DNA from: Emmonsiellopsis sp. PD_33
Taxonomy: Eukaryota > Ascomycota > Eurotiomycetes > Onygenales > Ajellomycetaceae
Length of the DNA: 64,000 nucleotides
Direction of reading: 5' to 3'
Assembly: GCA_032988165.1 (NCBI GenBank)
Contig: JANTQF010000092.1
Span: 1 to 64,000, forward strand
In this document: positions 20,918 to 31,990 of the stretch, one piece after another
How positions within the stretch are numbered: the stretch's first letter is position 1
How the letters are laid out: every line of letters starts with the position of its first letter
Translations under genes and position numbers: made by a program
The notes under the pieces: model-generated
Seen by the model: only the letters and a program-made list of their open reading frames with translations
Database searches by the model: none
What the model was told of the DNA's origin: nothing

Positions 20918-22203
20918 ATGTCCAAATCCATCGTCAACTCGACCCCATACCCCTTCACCTTCACCACCCCCTCCCTCCCCCCCTCCAGCTCCACCACCGA
21001 CCCCCCCACCCCCAACCAAGCCCACGACCTAACCCTCACAATCCCCAACGTCCGCGGCGCGCTCCCCTCCCTCCCCGCCTCCCGCCTCCGCACCCTCATA
21101 AAAGAAGCCCACGCCGACCCCACCAAAATCGTCGCGCACGTCTGCAGCTACGATGCGCTCAGCTCGCGCCTAGTCCAAGAGGCCGGGTTCCCCGTCGTGT
21201 TTCTAGCCGGGTATGCGATGGCGTCGGCGTTCGGCTTGCCTGATACGGGATACATTGCGTTTCAGGAGGTTGCGGCGAAGATCCAGGAGACGGTGAGGGT
21301 GGTGGATGTGCCGGTTATTGTGGATGGGGATACGGGGTATGGGAGTCCGATGAATGTGAGGAGGACGGTGGAGGGGTGTGTATTTCCCCTTTGTTTCTTT
21401 GTTGGGATGGGATGGGATGGGATGGGATGACCTGGGCTGGGTTGTCCCAATCGTTGTAATATAAACAGGCATTCGCTGACTCCAACCGAACCTGCAACAG
21501 ATTCGCCCATGCAGGCGCAGCAGGCGTAATGATCGAAGACCAAACATGGCCAAAACGTGAGTTCCACCCCATCCATCCATGCATGGGTTATATACCCTAC
21601 TATCCAACACATACACCCCCTAACCACACCCCCCACCCACCAGGCTGCGGCCACACAAAAGGCAAATCCGTCGTCTCCCGCTCAGAAGCCTACGCCCGCA
21701 TCCAAGCGGCCGTCGACGCGCGCAACTCGGGCCTCGACATCTGGATCCTCGCACGCACCGACAGCCTAATCCACGGGTACTCGGAAGCCCTCACGCGCGC
21801 GCGCAAATTCAAAGAGATCGGCGCGGACTGCGTCTTCGTCGAAGCATTGCCTGACCGGGCGACGATGGAGCGGTTCCGGCGCGACATGGATGATTTCCCT
21901 GTGTTTGCGAATATTATCGAGGGGGGGAAGACGGAGAATTTGTCGGCGGGGGAGCTGGGGGAGTTGGGGTATGCGGCTGTGGCGTATCCGTGGACGCTGG
22001 TGGCGGCGAAGATTAGGGGGGTGAGGGAGGCGTTGGAGGGGTTGAAGGGGAGTTTTTTGGTCGGGAAGCCGCCGGAGATTTTGTCGTATGGGGAGGTGTG
22101 TGAGGGGGTGGGGTTTGAGAGATATTATGAGATGGAGGAGAGGTATATGTTTGATGGGGCGGTGAGTGGGAGTCGCGGGTATCAGTGGGATGATGAGAAG
22201 TGA
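20918..22203 (+). CDS. Isocitrate lyase / PEP mutase family enzyme
   Basis: Three exons, 20,918-21,375, 21,501-21,556 and 21,644-22,203; product 357 aa. The frame opens upstream of 20,918 without an ATG, so the ATG at 20,918 is preferred. Splicing restores the superfamily core RTVEGFAHAGAAGVMIEDQTWPKRCGHTKGKSVVSRSEAYARIQAA. Other marks are AHVCSYDALSSRLVQEAGFPVVFLAGY and the Mg-binding DGDTGYGSP. The family cleaves or rearranges C-C or C-P bonds alpha to carboxylates (2,3-dimethylmalate lyase, methylisocitrate lyase, oxaloacetate hydrolase, PEP mutase); which reaction applies here is not decided. The DGDTGYG/EDQ..PKRCGH pattern fits the small dimethylmalate-lyase-like group rather than full-length isocitrate lyase. 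The N-terminal ~40 residues are Pro/Ser/Thr-rich and poorly conserved-looking. It converges with MTHFR. Confidence 0.88.
21404..21429. repeat. (GGGAT)5 microsatellite inside an intron
   Basis: Five tandem GGGAT copies within intron 1 (21,376-21,500) of the PEP-mutase-like gene. The repeat makes this intron longer than its neighbours (125 nt). Confidence 0.9.
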
Positions 22204-22494
22204 GGTCTTTGGCATTTTATATGTTGGTTTTCTTCTTTTGGAAATGATTAATTACTTGTGTGTTCTTTCGATGAAGTCCTAGAAGCCAGCCGGCTATATC
22301 GCAATCAACAAAAACCGTAGAGTATAAGAAATGGCAGAAATGCTTCAAGCAGGCTCGCTCTCACTCACATTCCCGGAAAAGAGTAGGAAAAAAAAAGGAG
22401 ATATCACTAACCACCAACACCAACATTTACATCCATCCCATCCCATCCCATCCCTTTCCTTTCAATATATACTTACTGCCCACTGCCCAAATCC
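22204..22494. other. Convergent 3' region with (CCATC)n repeat
   Basis: 291 bp between the stop codons of two convergent genes. It contains a (ATCCC)4-5 run at about 22,431-22,455, the reverse-strand equivalent of the GGGAT repeat 1 kb to the left. Presumed 3' UTRs; no terminator signal is called. Confidence 0.6.
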
Positions 22495-24714
22495 CTATTT
22501 CCCCGCAAGAACCCTCCACAAAAAGCTCCCCTCCTCCCTCGCCGCCTCCTGACTCTCCGCACCAGCTCCAAACCTTTGCCCCACCACACAAACCAACCAA
22601 GCATCCTTTTTCAGACCAGTAAGCAACTGCTCCGTCGGGCTCCCACGGGGGAAGATGCGTCTCCATTCATCCCAAATCCGGAACGCCTCGTCACCCCACG
22701 CGCGGAAGCTGACCTCCTCAATGATCGTGGGCGAAATGATCTCCTTACCACGGAACACACCCCACGTCACAGCATTGACCCCACTATTACTGGCCGTGGC
22801 AGCGGAGTCGAGGACGACATCGACGGGGCCAGAGTAGTTGTTCGAGGCCGCTTCTGAAGCAGTGGATGAGTGGAACTCACCGGAGTCGTTGATGGCGAAC
22901 CAGGCGAGGTCGTCGTGGCTGTATCGGGCGAATAATGGTTTGAGGATGTTTTGATAGTCTGCGCTTGAGCAGAAGAATTCGACAAATGCCTTTTGGAAGA
23001 CGAAGCCTTCGCCGGGGGGGCCCCAGCCAAAAATGGGATCGTCGCTGCGGACACCGTTAACTGCGGGTTGCGATGCGAGCGTCCACCACCCGCGTCCGTC
23101 GATAAGCTGCAGGAGTTCGTCGCGGATGGTGGCAGTTTCGGCATTTAAACCACCGGTGTTTTCCTCTGCTCCGCCTTCTGACCAGGGGACAGCGTGTAGC
23201 TCGCCCGACACGTGGCGTCGGAAGATTTTATTAATGTCCTCCTTGGACGTTGGGAAACCCCATAATCGGCGAGCTACGGTAGCATTGACATGTAGAGACG
23301 GGCCGTATCCGTCGATTTCACCGAATGCAGGAGAGCGTGCGTCACCCCATCGTCCATTGGGGAAGTCATCCCAGGTTGCTTCACGTCCAAGTGCCCCCAG
23401 TCCTTCGGATATCTGTAGAGCTGTATTTCGGTGAGGAGGATTGAGAGCCGGCATGCCGGCACCATAAGCGCGGGTTTCGAGAGTGACAGAGTTTCGAGAA
23501 GAGCTTCCGCCATCTGATATGTGAGTAGGCCGATCTACTATTAGTCGATTGTGTGGCTGGGAGTTTATAGAGGAGGCGCGTCGTCTGGAGATAAGAGGAA
23601 CGCCGTTTTGTGACCCGGGTGCATTGAAAATTGCCGATTCCAATTCGGTATCTGAGTCGCTCGAGGATTCAGACTCGGCGGGTATAAGATCGCACTTCTC
23701 GACGATAAAGGCGACGGCTTTTTCGAGGTTAAGGGTATAGAAATGGAACCCGCGGGGCCCGCGGGAGGGAATCTTCTTTATGCCGGAGATGATATCGCAT
23801 AGAATATCGACACCAATCCGCTTCACTGCATCGTCATTTGTTCGTACCTCTTCGACTTGGTTCATAATATTGGGGGGCACCTTGGCATGGCTAAGCTTCG
23901 CGGTCCTGGTCAGGATGTGATAGCTTTGTATGGGCATCAAGCCGGGGATGATAGGGATATCTTTGAAGACGCCGGATTCATGGTTGCGCAGCAGATCCTC
24001 AAACCTCTTGTATGCGTCCAGATCGTAGGTCAATTGAGTCATGATGAAGTCCGCTCCCGCCTTCGTTTTCTCCACCAGGTACGGGAGGTCGTTGGCGGGA
24101 TCCTGTGCCTCGGGATACGACTCGTCTGAATGTCCCTCCGGGTATGCCGCTACTCCTATACAGAAATAATCGCCATGAGTGCGGCGTATATACTTCACCA
24201 AATCGACCGCATACGTAAAGTCCTTGTTGCTGTCGTCCTCGCCGTCAAGGTTGTACTCCTCACTCCGTGGGGGGTCGCCACGCAAAGCCAGTATATTCCT
24301 GATACCCAGCGCCTTGGCTTCCCCAAGCGCATCATCTACCAGCGACCGGTTCATGTTCGTACATGTCAAATGCAGACAGGTCGTCAGCCCGAGTTGGCGC
24401 TGACATATCTCGGCGAGCTCGAGGGATTTGGCGGCCGTGCTGCCGCCAGCACCCCACGTAACAGTCACGAAAAGCGGGCGGAGAGCTTGAGACATACGCT
24501 CCAGACGGGCTTGGAGGTTGGAGGAGCCCTATAGATGCGAATTGGGTCAGCTTGAGCGGCGCAGATGGGGGTTTGGAGACTGAGTGGCGGGGCAATTGAA
24601 TGGACAGCCAACCCCACAGCAACGCACCATCTGGGTTTTTGGCGGGAAAAACTCCAGCGAGCAGAAATTGGCATCCTGCGGCAGGGCGGCTATCTTGTCT
24701 GATATTTTCTCCAT
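22495..24714 (-). CDS. MET12: Methylenetetrahydrofolate reductase, MET12-type
   Basis: Two exons on the minus strand, 24,714-24,628 and 24,528-22,495, with a 99-nt intron (GTGCGT...AGCTGAC...CTATAG); product 706 aa. The small first exon supplies MEKISDKIAALPQDANFCSLEFFPPKTQM and the second continues GSSNLQARLERMSQALRPLFVTVTWGAGGS. The N-terminal catalytic TIM barrel (FAD and folate binding) shows HLTCTNMNRSLVDDAL, NILALRGDPP, CIGVAAYPEGH and IPGLMPIQSY. A Ser/Asp-rich linker (SESSSDSDTELES) leads to the eukaryotic C-terminal regulatory domain. The reaction is NAD(P)H-dependent 5,10-methylene-THF to 5-methyl-THF for methionine synthesis. EFFPPKT and VTWGAGGST resemble the yeast Met12 paralogue more than Met13; that assignment is from memory of the families. 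Confidence 0.93.
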
Positions 24715-25780
24715 GGCGGCGGTGGTGTGGTGTGCGCGGACATGTGCGGCGAGAGAGCTGGTGGTTGGGTCAGGATGGATTGCCCCTCGCTGGTCTGGTC
24801 TGCGGCGGGCAGAACTCGAACTTATATCGATACAGCGCTACCAGCCACGCCACAACGCCCGCGACGAGCCTGCGCAGGAGACATGGCCGAGCGGATATCG
24901 TCACCCAGAGCGCGAAATAGAAATATCCGGCATCGCCAGCCCGCGTCTGGTGGTGCGGATGTGAGGATTCTAGGAGATATCGCGCCCTTGGCATCAGAAC
25001 CCTGCGGATAAGGGGGTGGAATACTATTTACTTAAATTAGCCTGGAATTATCTTTTCATAATACTGTCTTTAATCGGATCAGGGAATTGAAATATTTAAT
25101 ACTGCTGTCTGGTGCTGGACACCCTCTAGGGCTACCAGTAGTAGGTAAAGCCTTTAACTGGAAATAGGGGCTATGCCTATAAGACCTTAACAAAAGCTGA
25201 TCTTTTGGCCAAACATTTGTTAGCCCCTTTAATAAAACCCTACTTCATGGACCTCAGCTGCAAACTCCTAGATCAAGCGGCCTCGGCTGTGCTCAGCGAT
25301 GTCTATAGATTTGGTCTACAGAGTATAGTACGGTTTGAACGGGGAGTATTAAAGTGGCCGGGAAATGCCCTGTCTAGGGCAAATCCATGCTGTTGCGCTC
25401 TGATATAGACTCAGACTCAAAAGTAACTTAATTCCTTGCCTGTAAAATAGCATTGGCCAACACCAGATGTTTGGTTTGGAATTTGCCTTGATTTCAACTG
25501 CTGTGATGGACCCCAATGAGTGCTGTGCTTCGTATCTCGACCCAGCCACTATCACTACAAGAAGCTATTTTAGTTATTTAACTAACTAGCTCTCAGTACT
25601 TATTTTTCTCACAAAATTACCTGATCTCTCTACCTTCTCTTCTCATCTTTCCGTTGTGTGTTCTACTCTTCCCCGTGAGAATATCCGGCTGAGTCAAAAA
25701 GGGTCAATCTAGATAATCAACATCCAACTATCCCCCCTTGTATAATTATATCTAGTACCCTTCTATTGACGCGAGAGAAA
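24715..25780. other. Intergenic region with AT-rich segment
   Basis: About 1.07 kb. The left part is the MTHFR promoter. Between 25,015 and 25,600 the sequence is AT-rich and may be an old repeat remnant; a 67-codon ORF (25,205-25,408) shows no recognised domain. No gene is called. Confidence 0.45.
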
Positions 25781-26893
25781 ATGGATCAGCGTCAACTCAC
25801 TTTGCCCCGCGAGATCCAATCCCTCATATTGAGAGAGATTTCCTGCCCCGATGATCGAATCTCCAAACATTATTGGAGCGAGGCTATCACCAATTGCTTC
25901 CTCGTCTGCCGTACGTGTCAGCCTTTTATTAAATGTAAAACGCTAATTCAAACTTTTGCCAGGTCAGATTACTGGCACTCGGAACTAGAAGAACACATCT
26001 TCAGAGCCCACCCCCCCAGCGATTTGATTTTCGCCGAACCCATTACCAGAAAGGTACTACAGCGCCTCCTGAAATCCTGCACAGTGGATGAAACCACAGA
26101 CTACTATGATTTCTGGAACGGCGACCTGGGGAACTTCTTCATGACCTGCACCAGCTCCGGCTACCTATCAGGCCTCCAGCTCATCTTCGCCCACACCGGG
26201 ATCCGCGAATTTCTAAAGCGCGACGAGAACGTGCAGCGGGCATCCAACCTGCCAGAAATTGCAATATACTTCCGCCACCTTGAAGTTCTCCGGCTATTTC
26301 TGGACCATGGAATCCCGCCCATCGGTGATGTCGACTACGCCGACGAGGGCCTGCTCATCCTAGCAATCAAGCAAGGATGCGTCGAAACTGTGGATGTACT
26401 CCTTGAACACGGGGTGCGCGCGGATATAACAATCATCGCCACCAGTGATGAGGTTCTGCGGCCTCGTCATCCTACGACATATGCTGCGGAGCGGGACGAC
26501 TTGGAGCTAATGCGGGTCCTTTTGCGGCGCGGGGTGGATGTTGCGAGACCTGATTATACTGGCATCACGGCCCTCACGCTCGCCGTCGAGCGGCGTAATG
26601 TCGGTATGGTCCAGTTGTTATTAGAGAATGCGATCCCCACGAGCCCGGAGGCGAATGGTGGTAGGGTGCTGCTGGTTGAGGCTGCCGCTGGGCCGGAGGT
26701 GGATGTAAATCTGGTCCAGCTGCTCCTGGAGTACGGCGCGGATGGTCAAGTGGCGGATGATGACTATGAAAAGCTATTAGAAAATGCGAAAGTGGATGGA
26801 AACGATGACCTCTTCCAACTACTTGTGAAGTATCGATCAAGACGGATTGGGAGGAATGCTGAAACCGATTCAGCTCCGGGTTCTACCGATTGA
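25781..26893 (+). CDS. Ankyrin-repeat protein
   Basis: Single exon, 370 aa, from the first ATG at 25,781; the open frame starts at 25,766 but with no ATG there. The N-terminal ~100 residues start LTLPREIQSLILREISCPDD, an F-box-like leucine pattern, but less clear than in the two neighbours. Ankyrin repeats occupy about residues 130-355 (LEVLRLFLDHGIPP, GCVETVDVLLEHGVRADI, DDLELMRVLLRRGVDVARPDYTG, VNLVQLLLEYGADG). An apparent GTACGT...GCCAG intron (about 25,909-25,960) was considered, but removing it breaks the frame, so the continuous ORF is kept. Function is not known. It converges with the F-box/ankyrin gene at 27,199-29,232. Confidence 0.8.
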   Translation: MDQRQLTLPREIQSLILREISCPDDRISKHYWSEAITNCFLVCRTCQPFIKCKTLIQTFARSDYWHSELEEHIFRAHPPSDLIFAEPITRKVLQRLLKSCTVDETTDYYDFWNGDLGNFFMTCTSSGYLSGLQLIFAHTGIREFLKRDENVQRASNLPEIAIYFRHLEVLRLFLDHGIPPIGDVDYADEGLLILAIKQGCVETVDVLLEHGVRADITIIATSDEVLRPRHPTTYAAERDDLELMRVLLRRGVDVARPDYTGITALTLAVERRNVGMVQLLLENAIPTSPEANGGRVLLVEAAAGPEVDVNLVQLLLEYGADGQVADDDYEKLLENAKVDGNDDLFQLLVKYRSRRIGRNAETDSAPGSTD

Positions 26894-27198
26894 TCTCTCG
26901 AGGACGGCGAAATTTTTTATGAGGATGAGGGGGAGGGGGCTCGGGATGTGGTTGTAGAAGGTACTAAACAAACATGGTGGAATATGCAAAGAAATGTAAT
27001 CAGATAGAAGAAAGATACACAATCGACATCTTGTGTAAGAAAAAACAACAAGGGAGGAGGATGTATGGTTAGAGCTGTAATAGTGATGATTCATAGGAAG
27101 GACAATCAGAAACATAATGACAGATAAAAGAACCTTAAAAAGTAAGAAGATTGATGGACTCAGACAAAATCAAGACTTATTTCACTCTATCTAATTGT
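26894..27198. other. Convergent spacer between two ankyrin genes
   Basis: 305 bp, mostly A/G-rich on the plus strand, presumed 3' UTRs. No other feature seen. Confidence 0.6.
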
Positions 27199-29232
27199 TT
27201 AATCAACACCTATCCCCTCAAGCAACCCTATCAGACTTTGGTCCCCTCTCATTCGGGCCATATCCAATGCTGTCTCACCATTCTTGTTGATAGAAGTTGG
27301 ATCACCCCCAGCCCAAAGAAGTGCCTGTGCTATAGCAACATGCTCTGGCCCAATACTGGGGGGCAGGTATAATGCTGAAGAATATTCCCCTTGATGCACG
27401 GTCTCATGGGGGTCTTCTCCACTCGCTACATAATGCAGGGCAGTCGACCCATCATCGTCGGCTGCATTAGCTTTAGCTCCACTACGTAGGAGCAAGCTCA
27501 CGACTGACTCGTCATCAGGTGCTGCTGCCGCCAGATGGAGAGCCGTCCCCCCTTTAGCATCTGTTACTGAGACATCTGCACCGGCATGTAGAAGCAGCGT
27601 CACAAGTGGCACTGCCTCCGAACCGCTCGCAGCCACATGCAGTGGGGTATTGCCGCATAGGTCCTGTGCGGAAACGGGAGCTCCCGCATTAAGTAATAAC
27701 TCAATCACTGAAACAAAATGGTTTCCCACAGCAGCATGTAATGGTGTTCTCCCATCTTCATCAGGAGCAAAAATGTCGGCTCCAGCATCAAGAAGTAGCC
27801 GTGCGATGGTGGGCTTGCCATGGAAGGCTGCGCTGACGAGTGGCGTGGCGCCGTAGATGTCTTGCGCCGAAACATCAACTCCCAAGTCAATGGAAGCTTT
27901 TGCAAGCCGTTCAAGACTGTGGAGGGCGGCGTGATGCAGTATATTAGCACCATAGTCGTCGGCCCACGATAGGTCGGCGCCTGCTTCAAGGAGTAGTAGA
28001 GCTATTGCTTCATTACCATTGATGCACGCAGACTGCAGAAGCCCTCCTGTGTAGTCGGCTAGCTCCGGAAGGGCTAAATCGCCTCCGGCCTCTAACAGGA
28101 TTTGAACGACATCTTCGTGTTCCTTTTCTACAGCAACCTTTAATGGAGTTTGAACATTGCTGACTGGAGAGCCGTCGGGACTTGCTATCTGGGCGCTAGC
28201 CCCAGCATTGACCAAGATCTCAACCGTTCTTAGAGATCCTGCAGCCGCTGCAAGATACAACGGTGTGTGGCCATCTAGGGTTGCAATTGAAACATTAGCA
28301 CCCGCACTGACCATGGTATGAACCATGCGTTCGTAGATAGTGCCAGTTTTGCTGCATAGTCGATGCAGTGCTGTTGCTCCGTTACAGTCAGCCGTTGATA
28401 ACTCAACGCCACGATCGATTAGAAGCTTGAGCACAGCTTCGTGTCCCGCATGGGCCCTCTCGGTAAAGTTAAGGTTCATGATATTAATAGCCATTGTCGC
28501 TGCGAAGCAAATTTCAGTCTGTCCGTAGGCGTCCGCAACGGAGAAGTCGATCCCTGAGTCGAGCAGTAACCGAGCTGTGGTTGCGTTCCCTTTAAGGGCC
28601 GCGAAATGCAAGGCTGTGCGGCCCCAGTGATCTCTGTAAGAAATAGGAACTCCAGCTTCGATAAGTACTCGAGCAATCATTTCACGATAGGCCAAAGCTT
28701 GCGGCAGCGAGTCTCCGTATTTCGAAAACTCTGGCAGTGCAAACATTGCCGGATCAGCCCCTGCCTCAAGCAGAATTCGAACAGTTGATAAACGTCCTCT
28801 CGCAGCTGCAGAGGAGAGTGGTAGCAGCAAAACATCTCGAGATGGATCCAAAGCTCTGAGAGCAGCGGGTAGAAGTATCCGAATAATCTCGTCATTTCCC
28901 TCGTAGGCAGCTTCACTCAGCGCGCACATATAGTCCTCTCGGGTAAACTCCGTTTCTCCCAAAGCAAGAAGTTTGCATATCAGAGAGGGTTCCCCTCTGT
29001 CAATTGCCCACAGGATGACCGATCCATATTGTTTTAGCCTGTGCTTTATAGCGCGTCGGTGAAGCGGCATGATTCCAAGGGCATGGAATCGACGTGCCGT
29101 CTGGATAAACGAATACAAATGGCGGGGTGGAAGGTAGTCAACAATAGCCAGAATAAGTTCACTGGGGAGGTTGTCAAGCCGGACAGCCAGCGAACTTGGC
29201 ACCACCGGTGAAGGGGTGCAACACGGCTTCAT
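27199..29232 (-). CDS. F-box and ankyrin-repeat protein
   Basis: Single exon, 677 aa, ATG at 29,232. An N-terminal F-box (residues about 16-60: VRLDNLPSELILAIVDYLPPRHLYSFIQTARRFHAL) is followed by about 14 ankyrin repeats reaching almost to the C-terminus (GRTALHFAALKGNATTARLLLDSGIDF, GHTPLYLAAAAGSLRTVEILVNAGASA, GRTPLHAAVGNHFVSVIELLLNAGAPV, GNTPLHVAASG, GSTALHYVASGED). By analogy with F-box/ankyrin proteins it would be an SCF substrate receptor; the target is unknown. It has the same architecture and nearly the same length as the protein at 10,191-12,218, though the sequences differ. Its start is only 385 bp from the nested transposon block. Confidence 0.9.
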   Translation of the reverse strand: MKPCCTPSPVVPSSLAVRLDNLPSELILAIVDYLPPRHLYSFIQTARRFHALGIMPLHRRAIKHRLKQYGSVILWAIDRGEPSLICKLLALGETEFTREDYMCALSEAAYEGNDEIIRILLPAALRALDPSRDVLLLPLSSAAARGRLSTVRILLEAGADPAMFALPEFSKYGDSLPQALAYREMIARVLIEAGVPISYRDHWGRTALHFAALKGNATTARLLLDSGIDFSVADAYGQTEICFAATMAINIMNLNFTERAHAGHEAVLKLLIDRGVELSTADCNGATALHRLCSKTGTIYERMVHTMVSAGANVSIATLDGHTPLYLAAAAGSLRTVEILVNAGASAQIASPDGSPVSNVQTPLKVAVEKEHEDVVQILLEAGGDLALPELADYTGGLLQSACINGNEAIALLLLEAGADLSWADDYGANILHHAALHSLERLAKASIDLGVDVSAQDIYGATPLVSAAFHGKPTIARLLLDAGADIFAPDEDGRTPLHAAVGNHFVSVIELLLNAGAPVSAQDLCGNTPLHVAASGSEAVPLVTLLLHAGADVSVTDAKGGTALHLAAAAPDDESVVSLLLRSGAKANAADDDGSTALHYVASGEDPHETVHQGEYSSALYLPPSIGPEHVAIAQALLWAGGDPTSINKNGETALDMARMRGDQSLIGLLEGIGVD

Positions 29233-29617
29233 TTTTGACGGGTTTGCGTGAGTTTTGGCTAGGACAGAGCCGAATCGAGGGAGAGGTTGGAGTCAACACA
29301 AATTGGGATTTTGGTCCAAGGTGAGGGAGGATGCGTGTTGAGCGAGCTGAAGATGAGGACTGCTCGGTGATACAGCTAACTCGCGGTTACATGGGGATTC
29401 TCGCGTGGGTGATCACCCAGGTGCTGTCTGGCCAAAGATCAAGGAGACACTCATTTAGGGCAATTAAGAACATAACCGTTAAAAATTAACGTATGGTTAT
29501 GTTGAACTCTCCATTCAATGAAAAGAATTGGATCTCTATCCCTATCTGGGATGTATCTAGTACCTAGGTAGAAAATTGAGAGGGAGAACTGAAGCTAAAT
29601 GCAAAAGTAACCAACTA
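29233..29617. promoter_or_regulatory. Host promoter segment cut by the transposon block
   Basis: Last 385 bp of CpG-containing host DNA before the Fot1 element. It must hold the promoter of the F-box/ankyrin gene on the minus strand. No specific motif is called. The Fot1 target TA is at 29,616-29,617. Confidence 0.55.
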
Positions 29618-29920
29618 ATCGTGCCTATGCTGCTGGGCCTGCCACATTCTTAGCAGCCTGCAGCACCTCTCACCATGCAGCTCCTTACACTGCACCTATT
29701 CTAGGTACATCACACTGAAATCATAAAAACACTAATATCATAAAAACATCAATTTCCAATATATTTTTTTTTAAATTATTAATATCCAACCACCATAATG
29801 CTAGATAACTGAGAAATCATTGAGAATTACCTTTAGCAGACCTTAATCACATATCAACACAATCTAACTATTAAAATATTACCTTTAGTGTGAGAATATG
29901 ATGTCTCATATTAACAACTC

Positions 29921-30209
29921 ATGGGAAGGATTAAGAGCTGTCAACTACAAATCACTATTATTCTTATGAATAAGAAACTTACAGATACATAAGAAGGAGC
30001 ACTTATAGAGTAAATTAATTAAATAGACTGTTCAAACTGCTTACTAACCTCTAAGTAGGTTTATAAGGCTGTTAATGTAATTCTCACCTATTATTATTCT
30101 AATCCTAAGACCCTCCTGCCTGTAATCAGTAAGATATAAGTATATTGATTCTATACTTATCATTCAGATCTTTACTGTGTAAAGTAGAAGCTAATAAATT
30201 TAAAATGAC
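29921..30209 (+). pseudogene. Fot1/pogo transposase, 5' part
   Basis: Reads KKLTDTQEGALIE, INQIDCSNCLLTSKQVYKAVN and VKQKLINLK with stops at expected Gln, Trp and Arg codons; this matches the CENPB-type DNA-binding region of Fot1/pogo transposases (QEGALIEWIN...PPTS). The coding segment may start upstream of the ATG at 29,921. The frame runs to the ATGAC target duplication at 30,205-30,209 and continues in register at 59,992. Confidence 0.75.
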
Positions 30210-30370
30210 TATTATGCATGCATGCTCTACATCATGGAATATTCATGATACTTAGTTACCTACATAGCTTAGTCAGGCCCTATAATATAAATAGTCATAA
30301 ATAGCCTAGAAATGTAATGAATATAACCTTATTTTATACAACATTTTGATCTCAAGTTATCCTAATTACA
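30210..30370 (+). repeat. 5' LTR of element 1
   Basis: 161 bp, ends CTAATTACA. Contains TATAAATA-like sequence (TATAATATAAATAG, about 30,280) in the position of a TATA box. Pairs with 59,826-59,986. Confidence 0.88.
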
Positions 30371-31990
30371 ATTAGTAGTATGTCTTTATAAAAAATGTAA
30401 GATTCTCTGTAGGTTCCTTAGTTTTCACAATAAGTTATTATTATATCTCTCTACTCTCATTACTTTTACTTTTCCTTTAATAAGTTCCTATTTCTTCTCT
30501 ATCTCTTCTACTTGTCTCATCCACTTTATGAACTATTCTTCTCTAAAAGCTATACCTACCCAGGCCTTATCCTCCTTACAGACAGCTTTCTATACCTAGT
30601 ATCTAAATAGCTTCATTCTTATTATGAATAATCCTAATTTGAATTGTATTCTCATCTTTCTCTACACATATTACTTTACTTGATCCCCTAATGAATCTGT
30701 AGACATCTATTTCAGATCACTGAACTTAGCAAGAAAATCCCAAGCTATCCATGAAACTTCTATAAAAATTATCCTACTATATCTATTCTAGTTACTTACT
30801 TTCATTCACTACATTACCCCTGATTCTGAGCTACTATCACAGAAATTTATCATACTATATCTAAACCACTATTTGCTCATGAATTGACCACTTAAAGCTC
30901 CCATATAAATTTCCCATACATTTCTCAGAAATCACCTACCTTTTTACCCTCTTAAAAAGTGCTTTCTCTCTTTCTAGTTTTCAAGTTTTTCCAAGATTTT
31001 CTACAATCCTTTCCTCAAAAGAGCATAGTACATATACATCTATTATATTAGTATGTGTCTTCCAGCTATTTTTATTCCTAAAATAATATAATATCTTTCT
31101 TACTTTCTACACTTTTCTACAGACTCTTCCTCTTGAAAGATCTATCTCATCTGATGATAGTTATTAATGTCAGCAGCCCTTATATCTAAAGAACCATAGA
31201 ATGATCTTTCACATCTAAATAGTAAAACTTACTCATCAGATTATTAAGTATTTCAACTCTAACTTTTCTCATCATAACTCTTTGCAGGACACTACAATTA
31301 CAAGGACAACATTTATAACTAAGTAAACTACCTGCCTAAATCCCCTATCTAAGTCCAGGCAGGCATTCATAGAACTATAAGGGTATACACACTCACAAGC
31401 TAATTCACATAGAAGTTCCAAGAATGCTCAGATGATCTCACTAATATTATTAAACTAGCTCATTAATTACTCATCACTTAATCAAGTAGTTTTTAAATTT
31501 CATAACTATATAGACTGTTTCAAGCAGAGCTGCACATTCACCTACTAAGAAGAAGCATTCTTCAAGACTTTACTAATAAAATAAATATATTTTCTACTAG
31601 ACTTAAAGCTATACTCAGAGAGTAACATTCCACCTCATTCAGCTCAGCTACTCTTATAGATTAATCTAGTACCAAGCAGCACATTATTTTGCAGAGCATC
31701 AGAGTCAACACCTATAAAGTCTCTAGAAACTCTAAATATAACTTCAACTAATAAAGAGCAATCCTTGCAGCTACCATTCATTGAATAGCTAAATAATATG
31801 TTAAATATGAATAACACTTTAACCACTGTAAGCACTAGTAAATCTACTGATAATACAGGTTTCATTCTATATTAAATGTAAACCCTATGAGAACTACTCT
31901 CTTACATTAGAGTTACAGTTACTTTACTAGTATCAGCCTAGCTATCAGTACAGCCTCTACCTGCACTACTAACCTCAATCACTCCATGAA
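30371..31990 (-). pseudogene. Leader of element 1 with possible antisense coding remnant
   Basis: 1.6 kb between the 5' LTR and gag. On the minus strand there are protein-like stretches, for example 31,865-31,644 (73 codons from an ATG, reading KPVLSVDLLVLTVVKVLFIF) and one near 30,600-30,450 reading FIKWMRQVEEIEKK.ELIKGKVKV. Both have stops consistent with C-to-T decay between them. No family is recognised. This could be a real antisense ORF or chance openness in decayed DNA. Confidence 0.25.

Noticed and set aside
24770..24960. tRNA-like sequences near the MTHFR start (minus strand GTGGCGTGGCTGGTAGCGC...GTTCGAGTTC; plus strand ATGGCCGAGCGG)
   Set aside because: On the minus strand the T-loop sits too close to the acceptor and the anticodon arm is missing; on the plus strand the A-box-like match has no B box at a proper distance. 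No cloverleaf could be folded by eye.
25015..25600. Possible retroelement fragment
   Set aside because: AT-rich with one 67-codon ORF, but no terminal repeats or recognisable protein motif were seen.
25909..25960. Possible intron in the ankyrin gene at 25,781
   Set aside because: It has GTACGT and CCAG borders, but its 52 nt removal shifts the frame into a stop, while the unspliced frame is open throughout.
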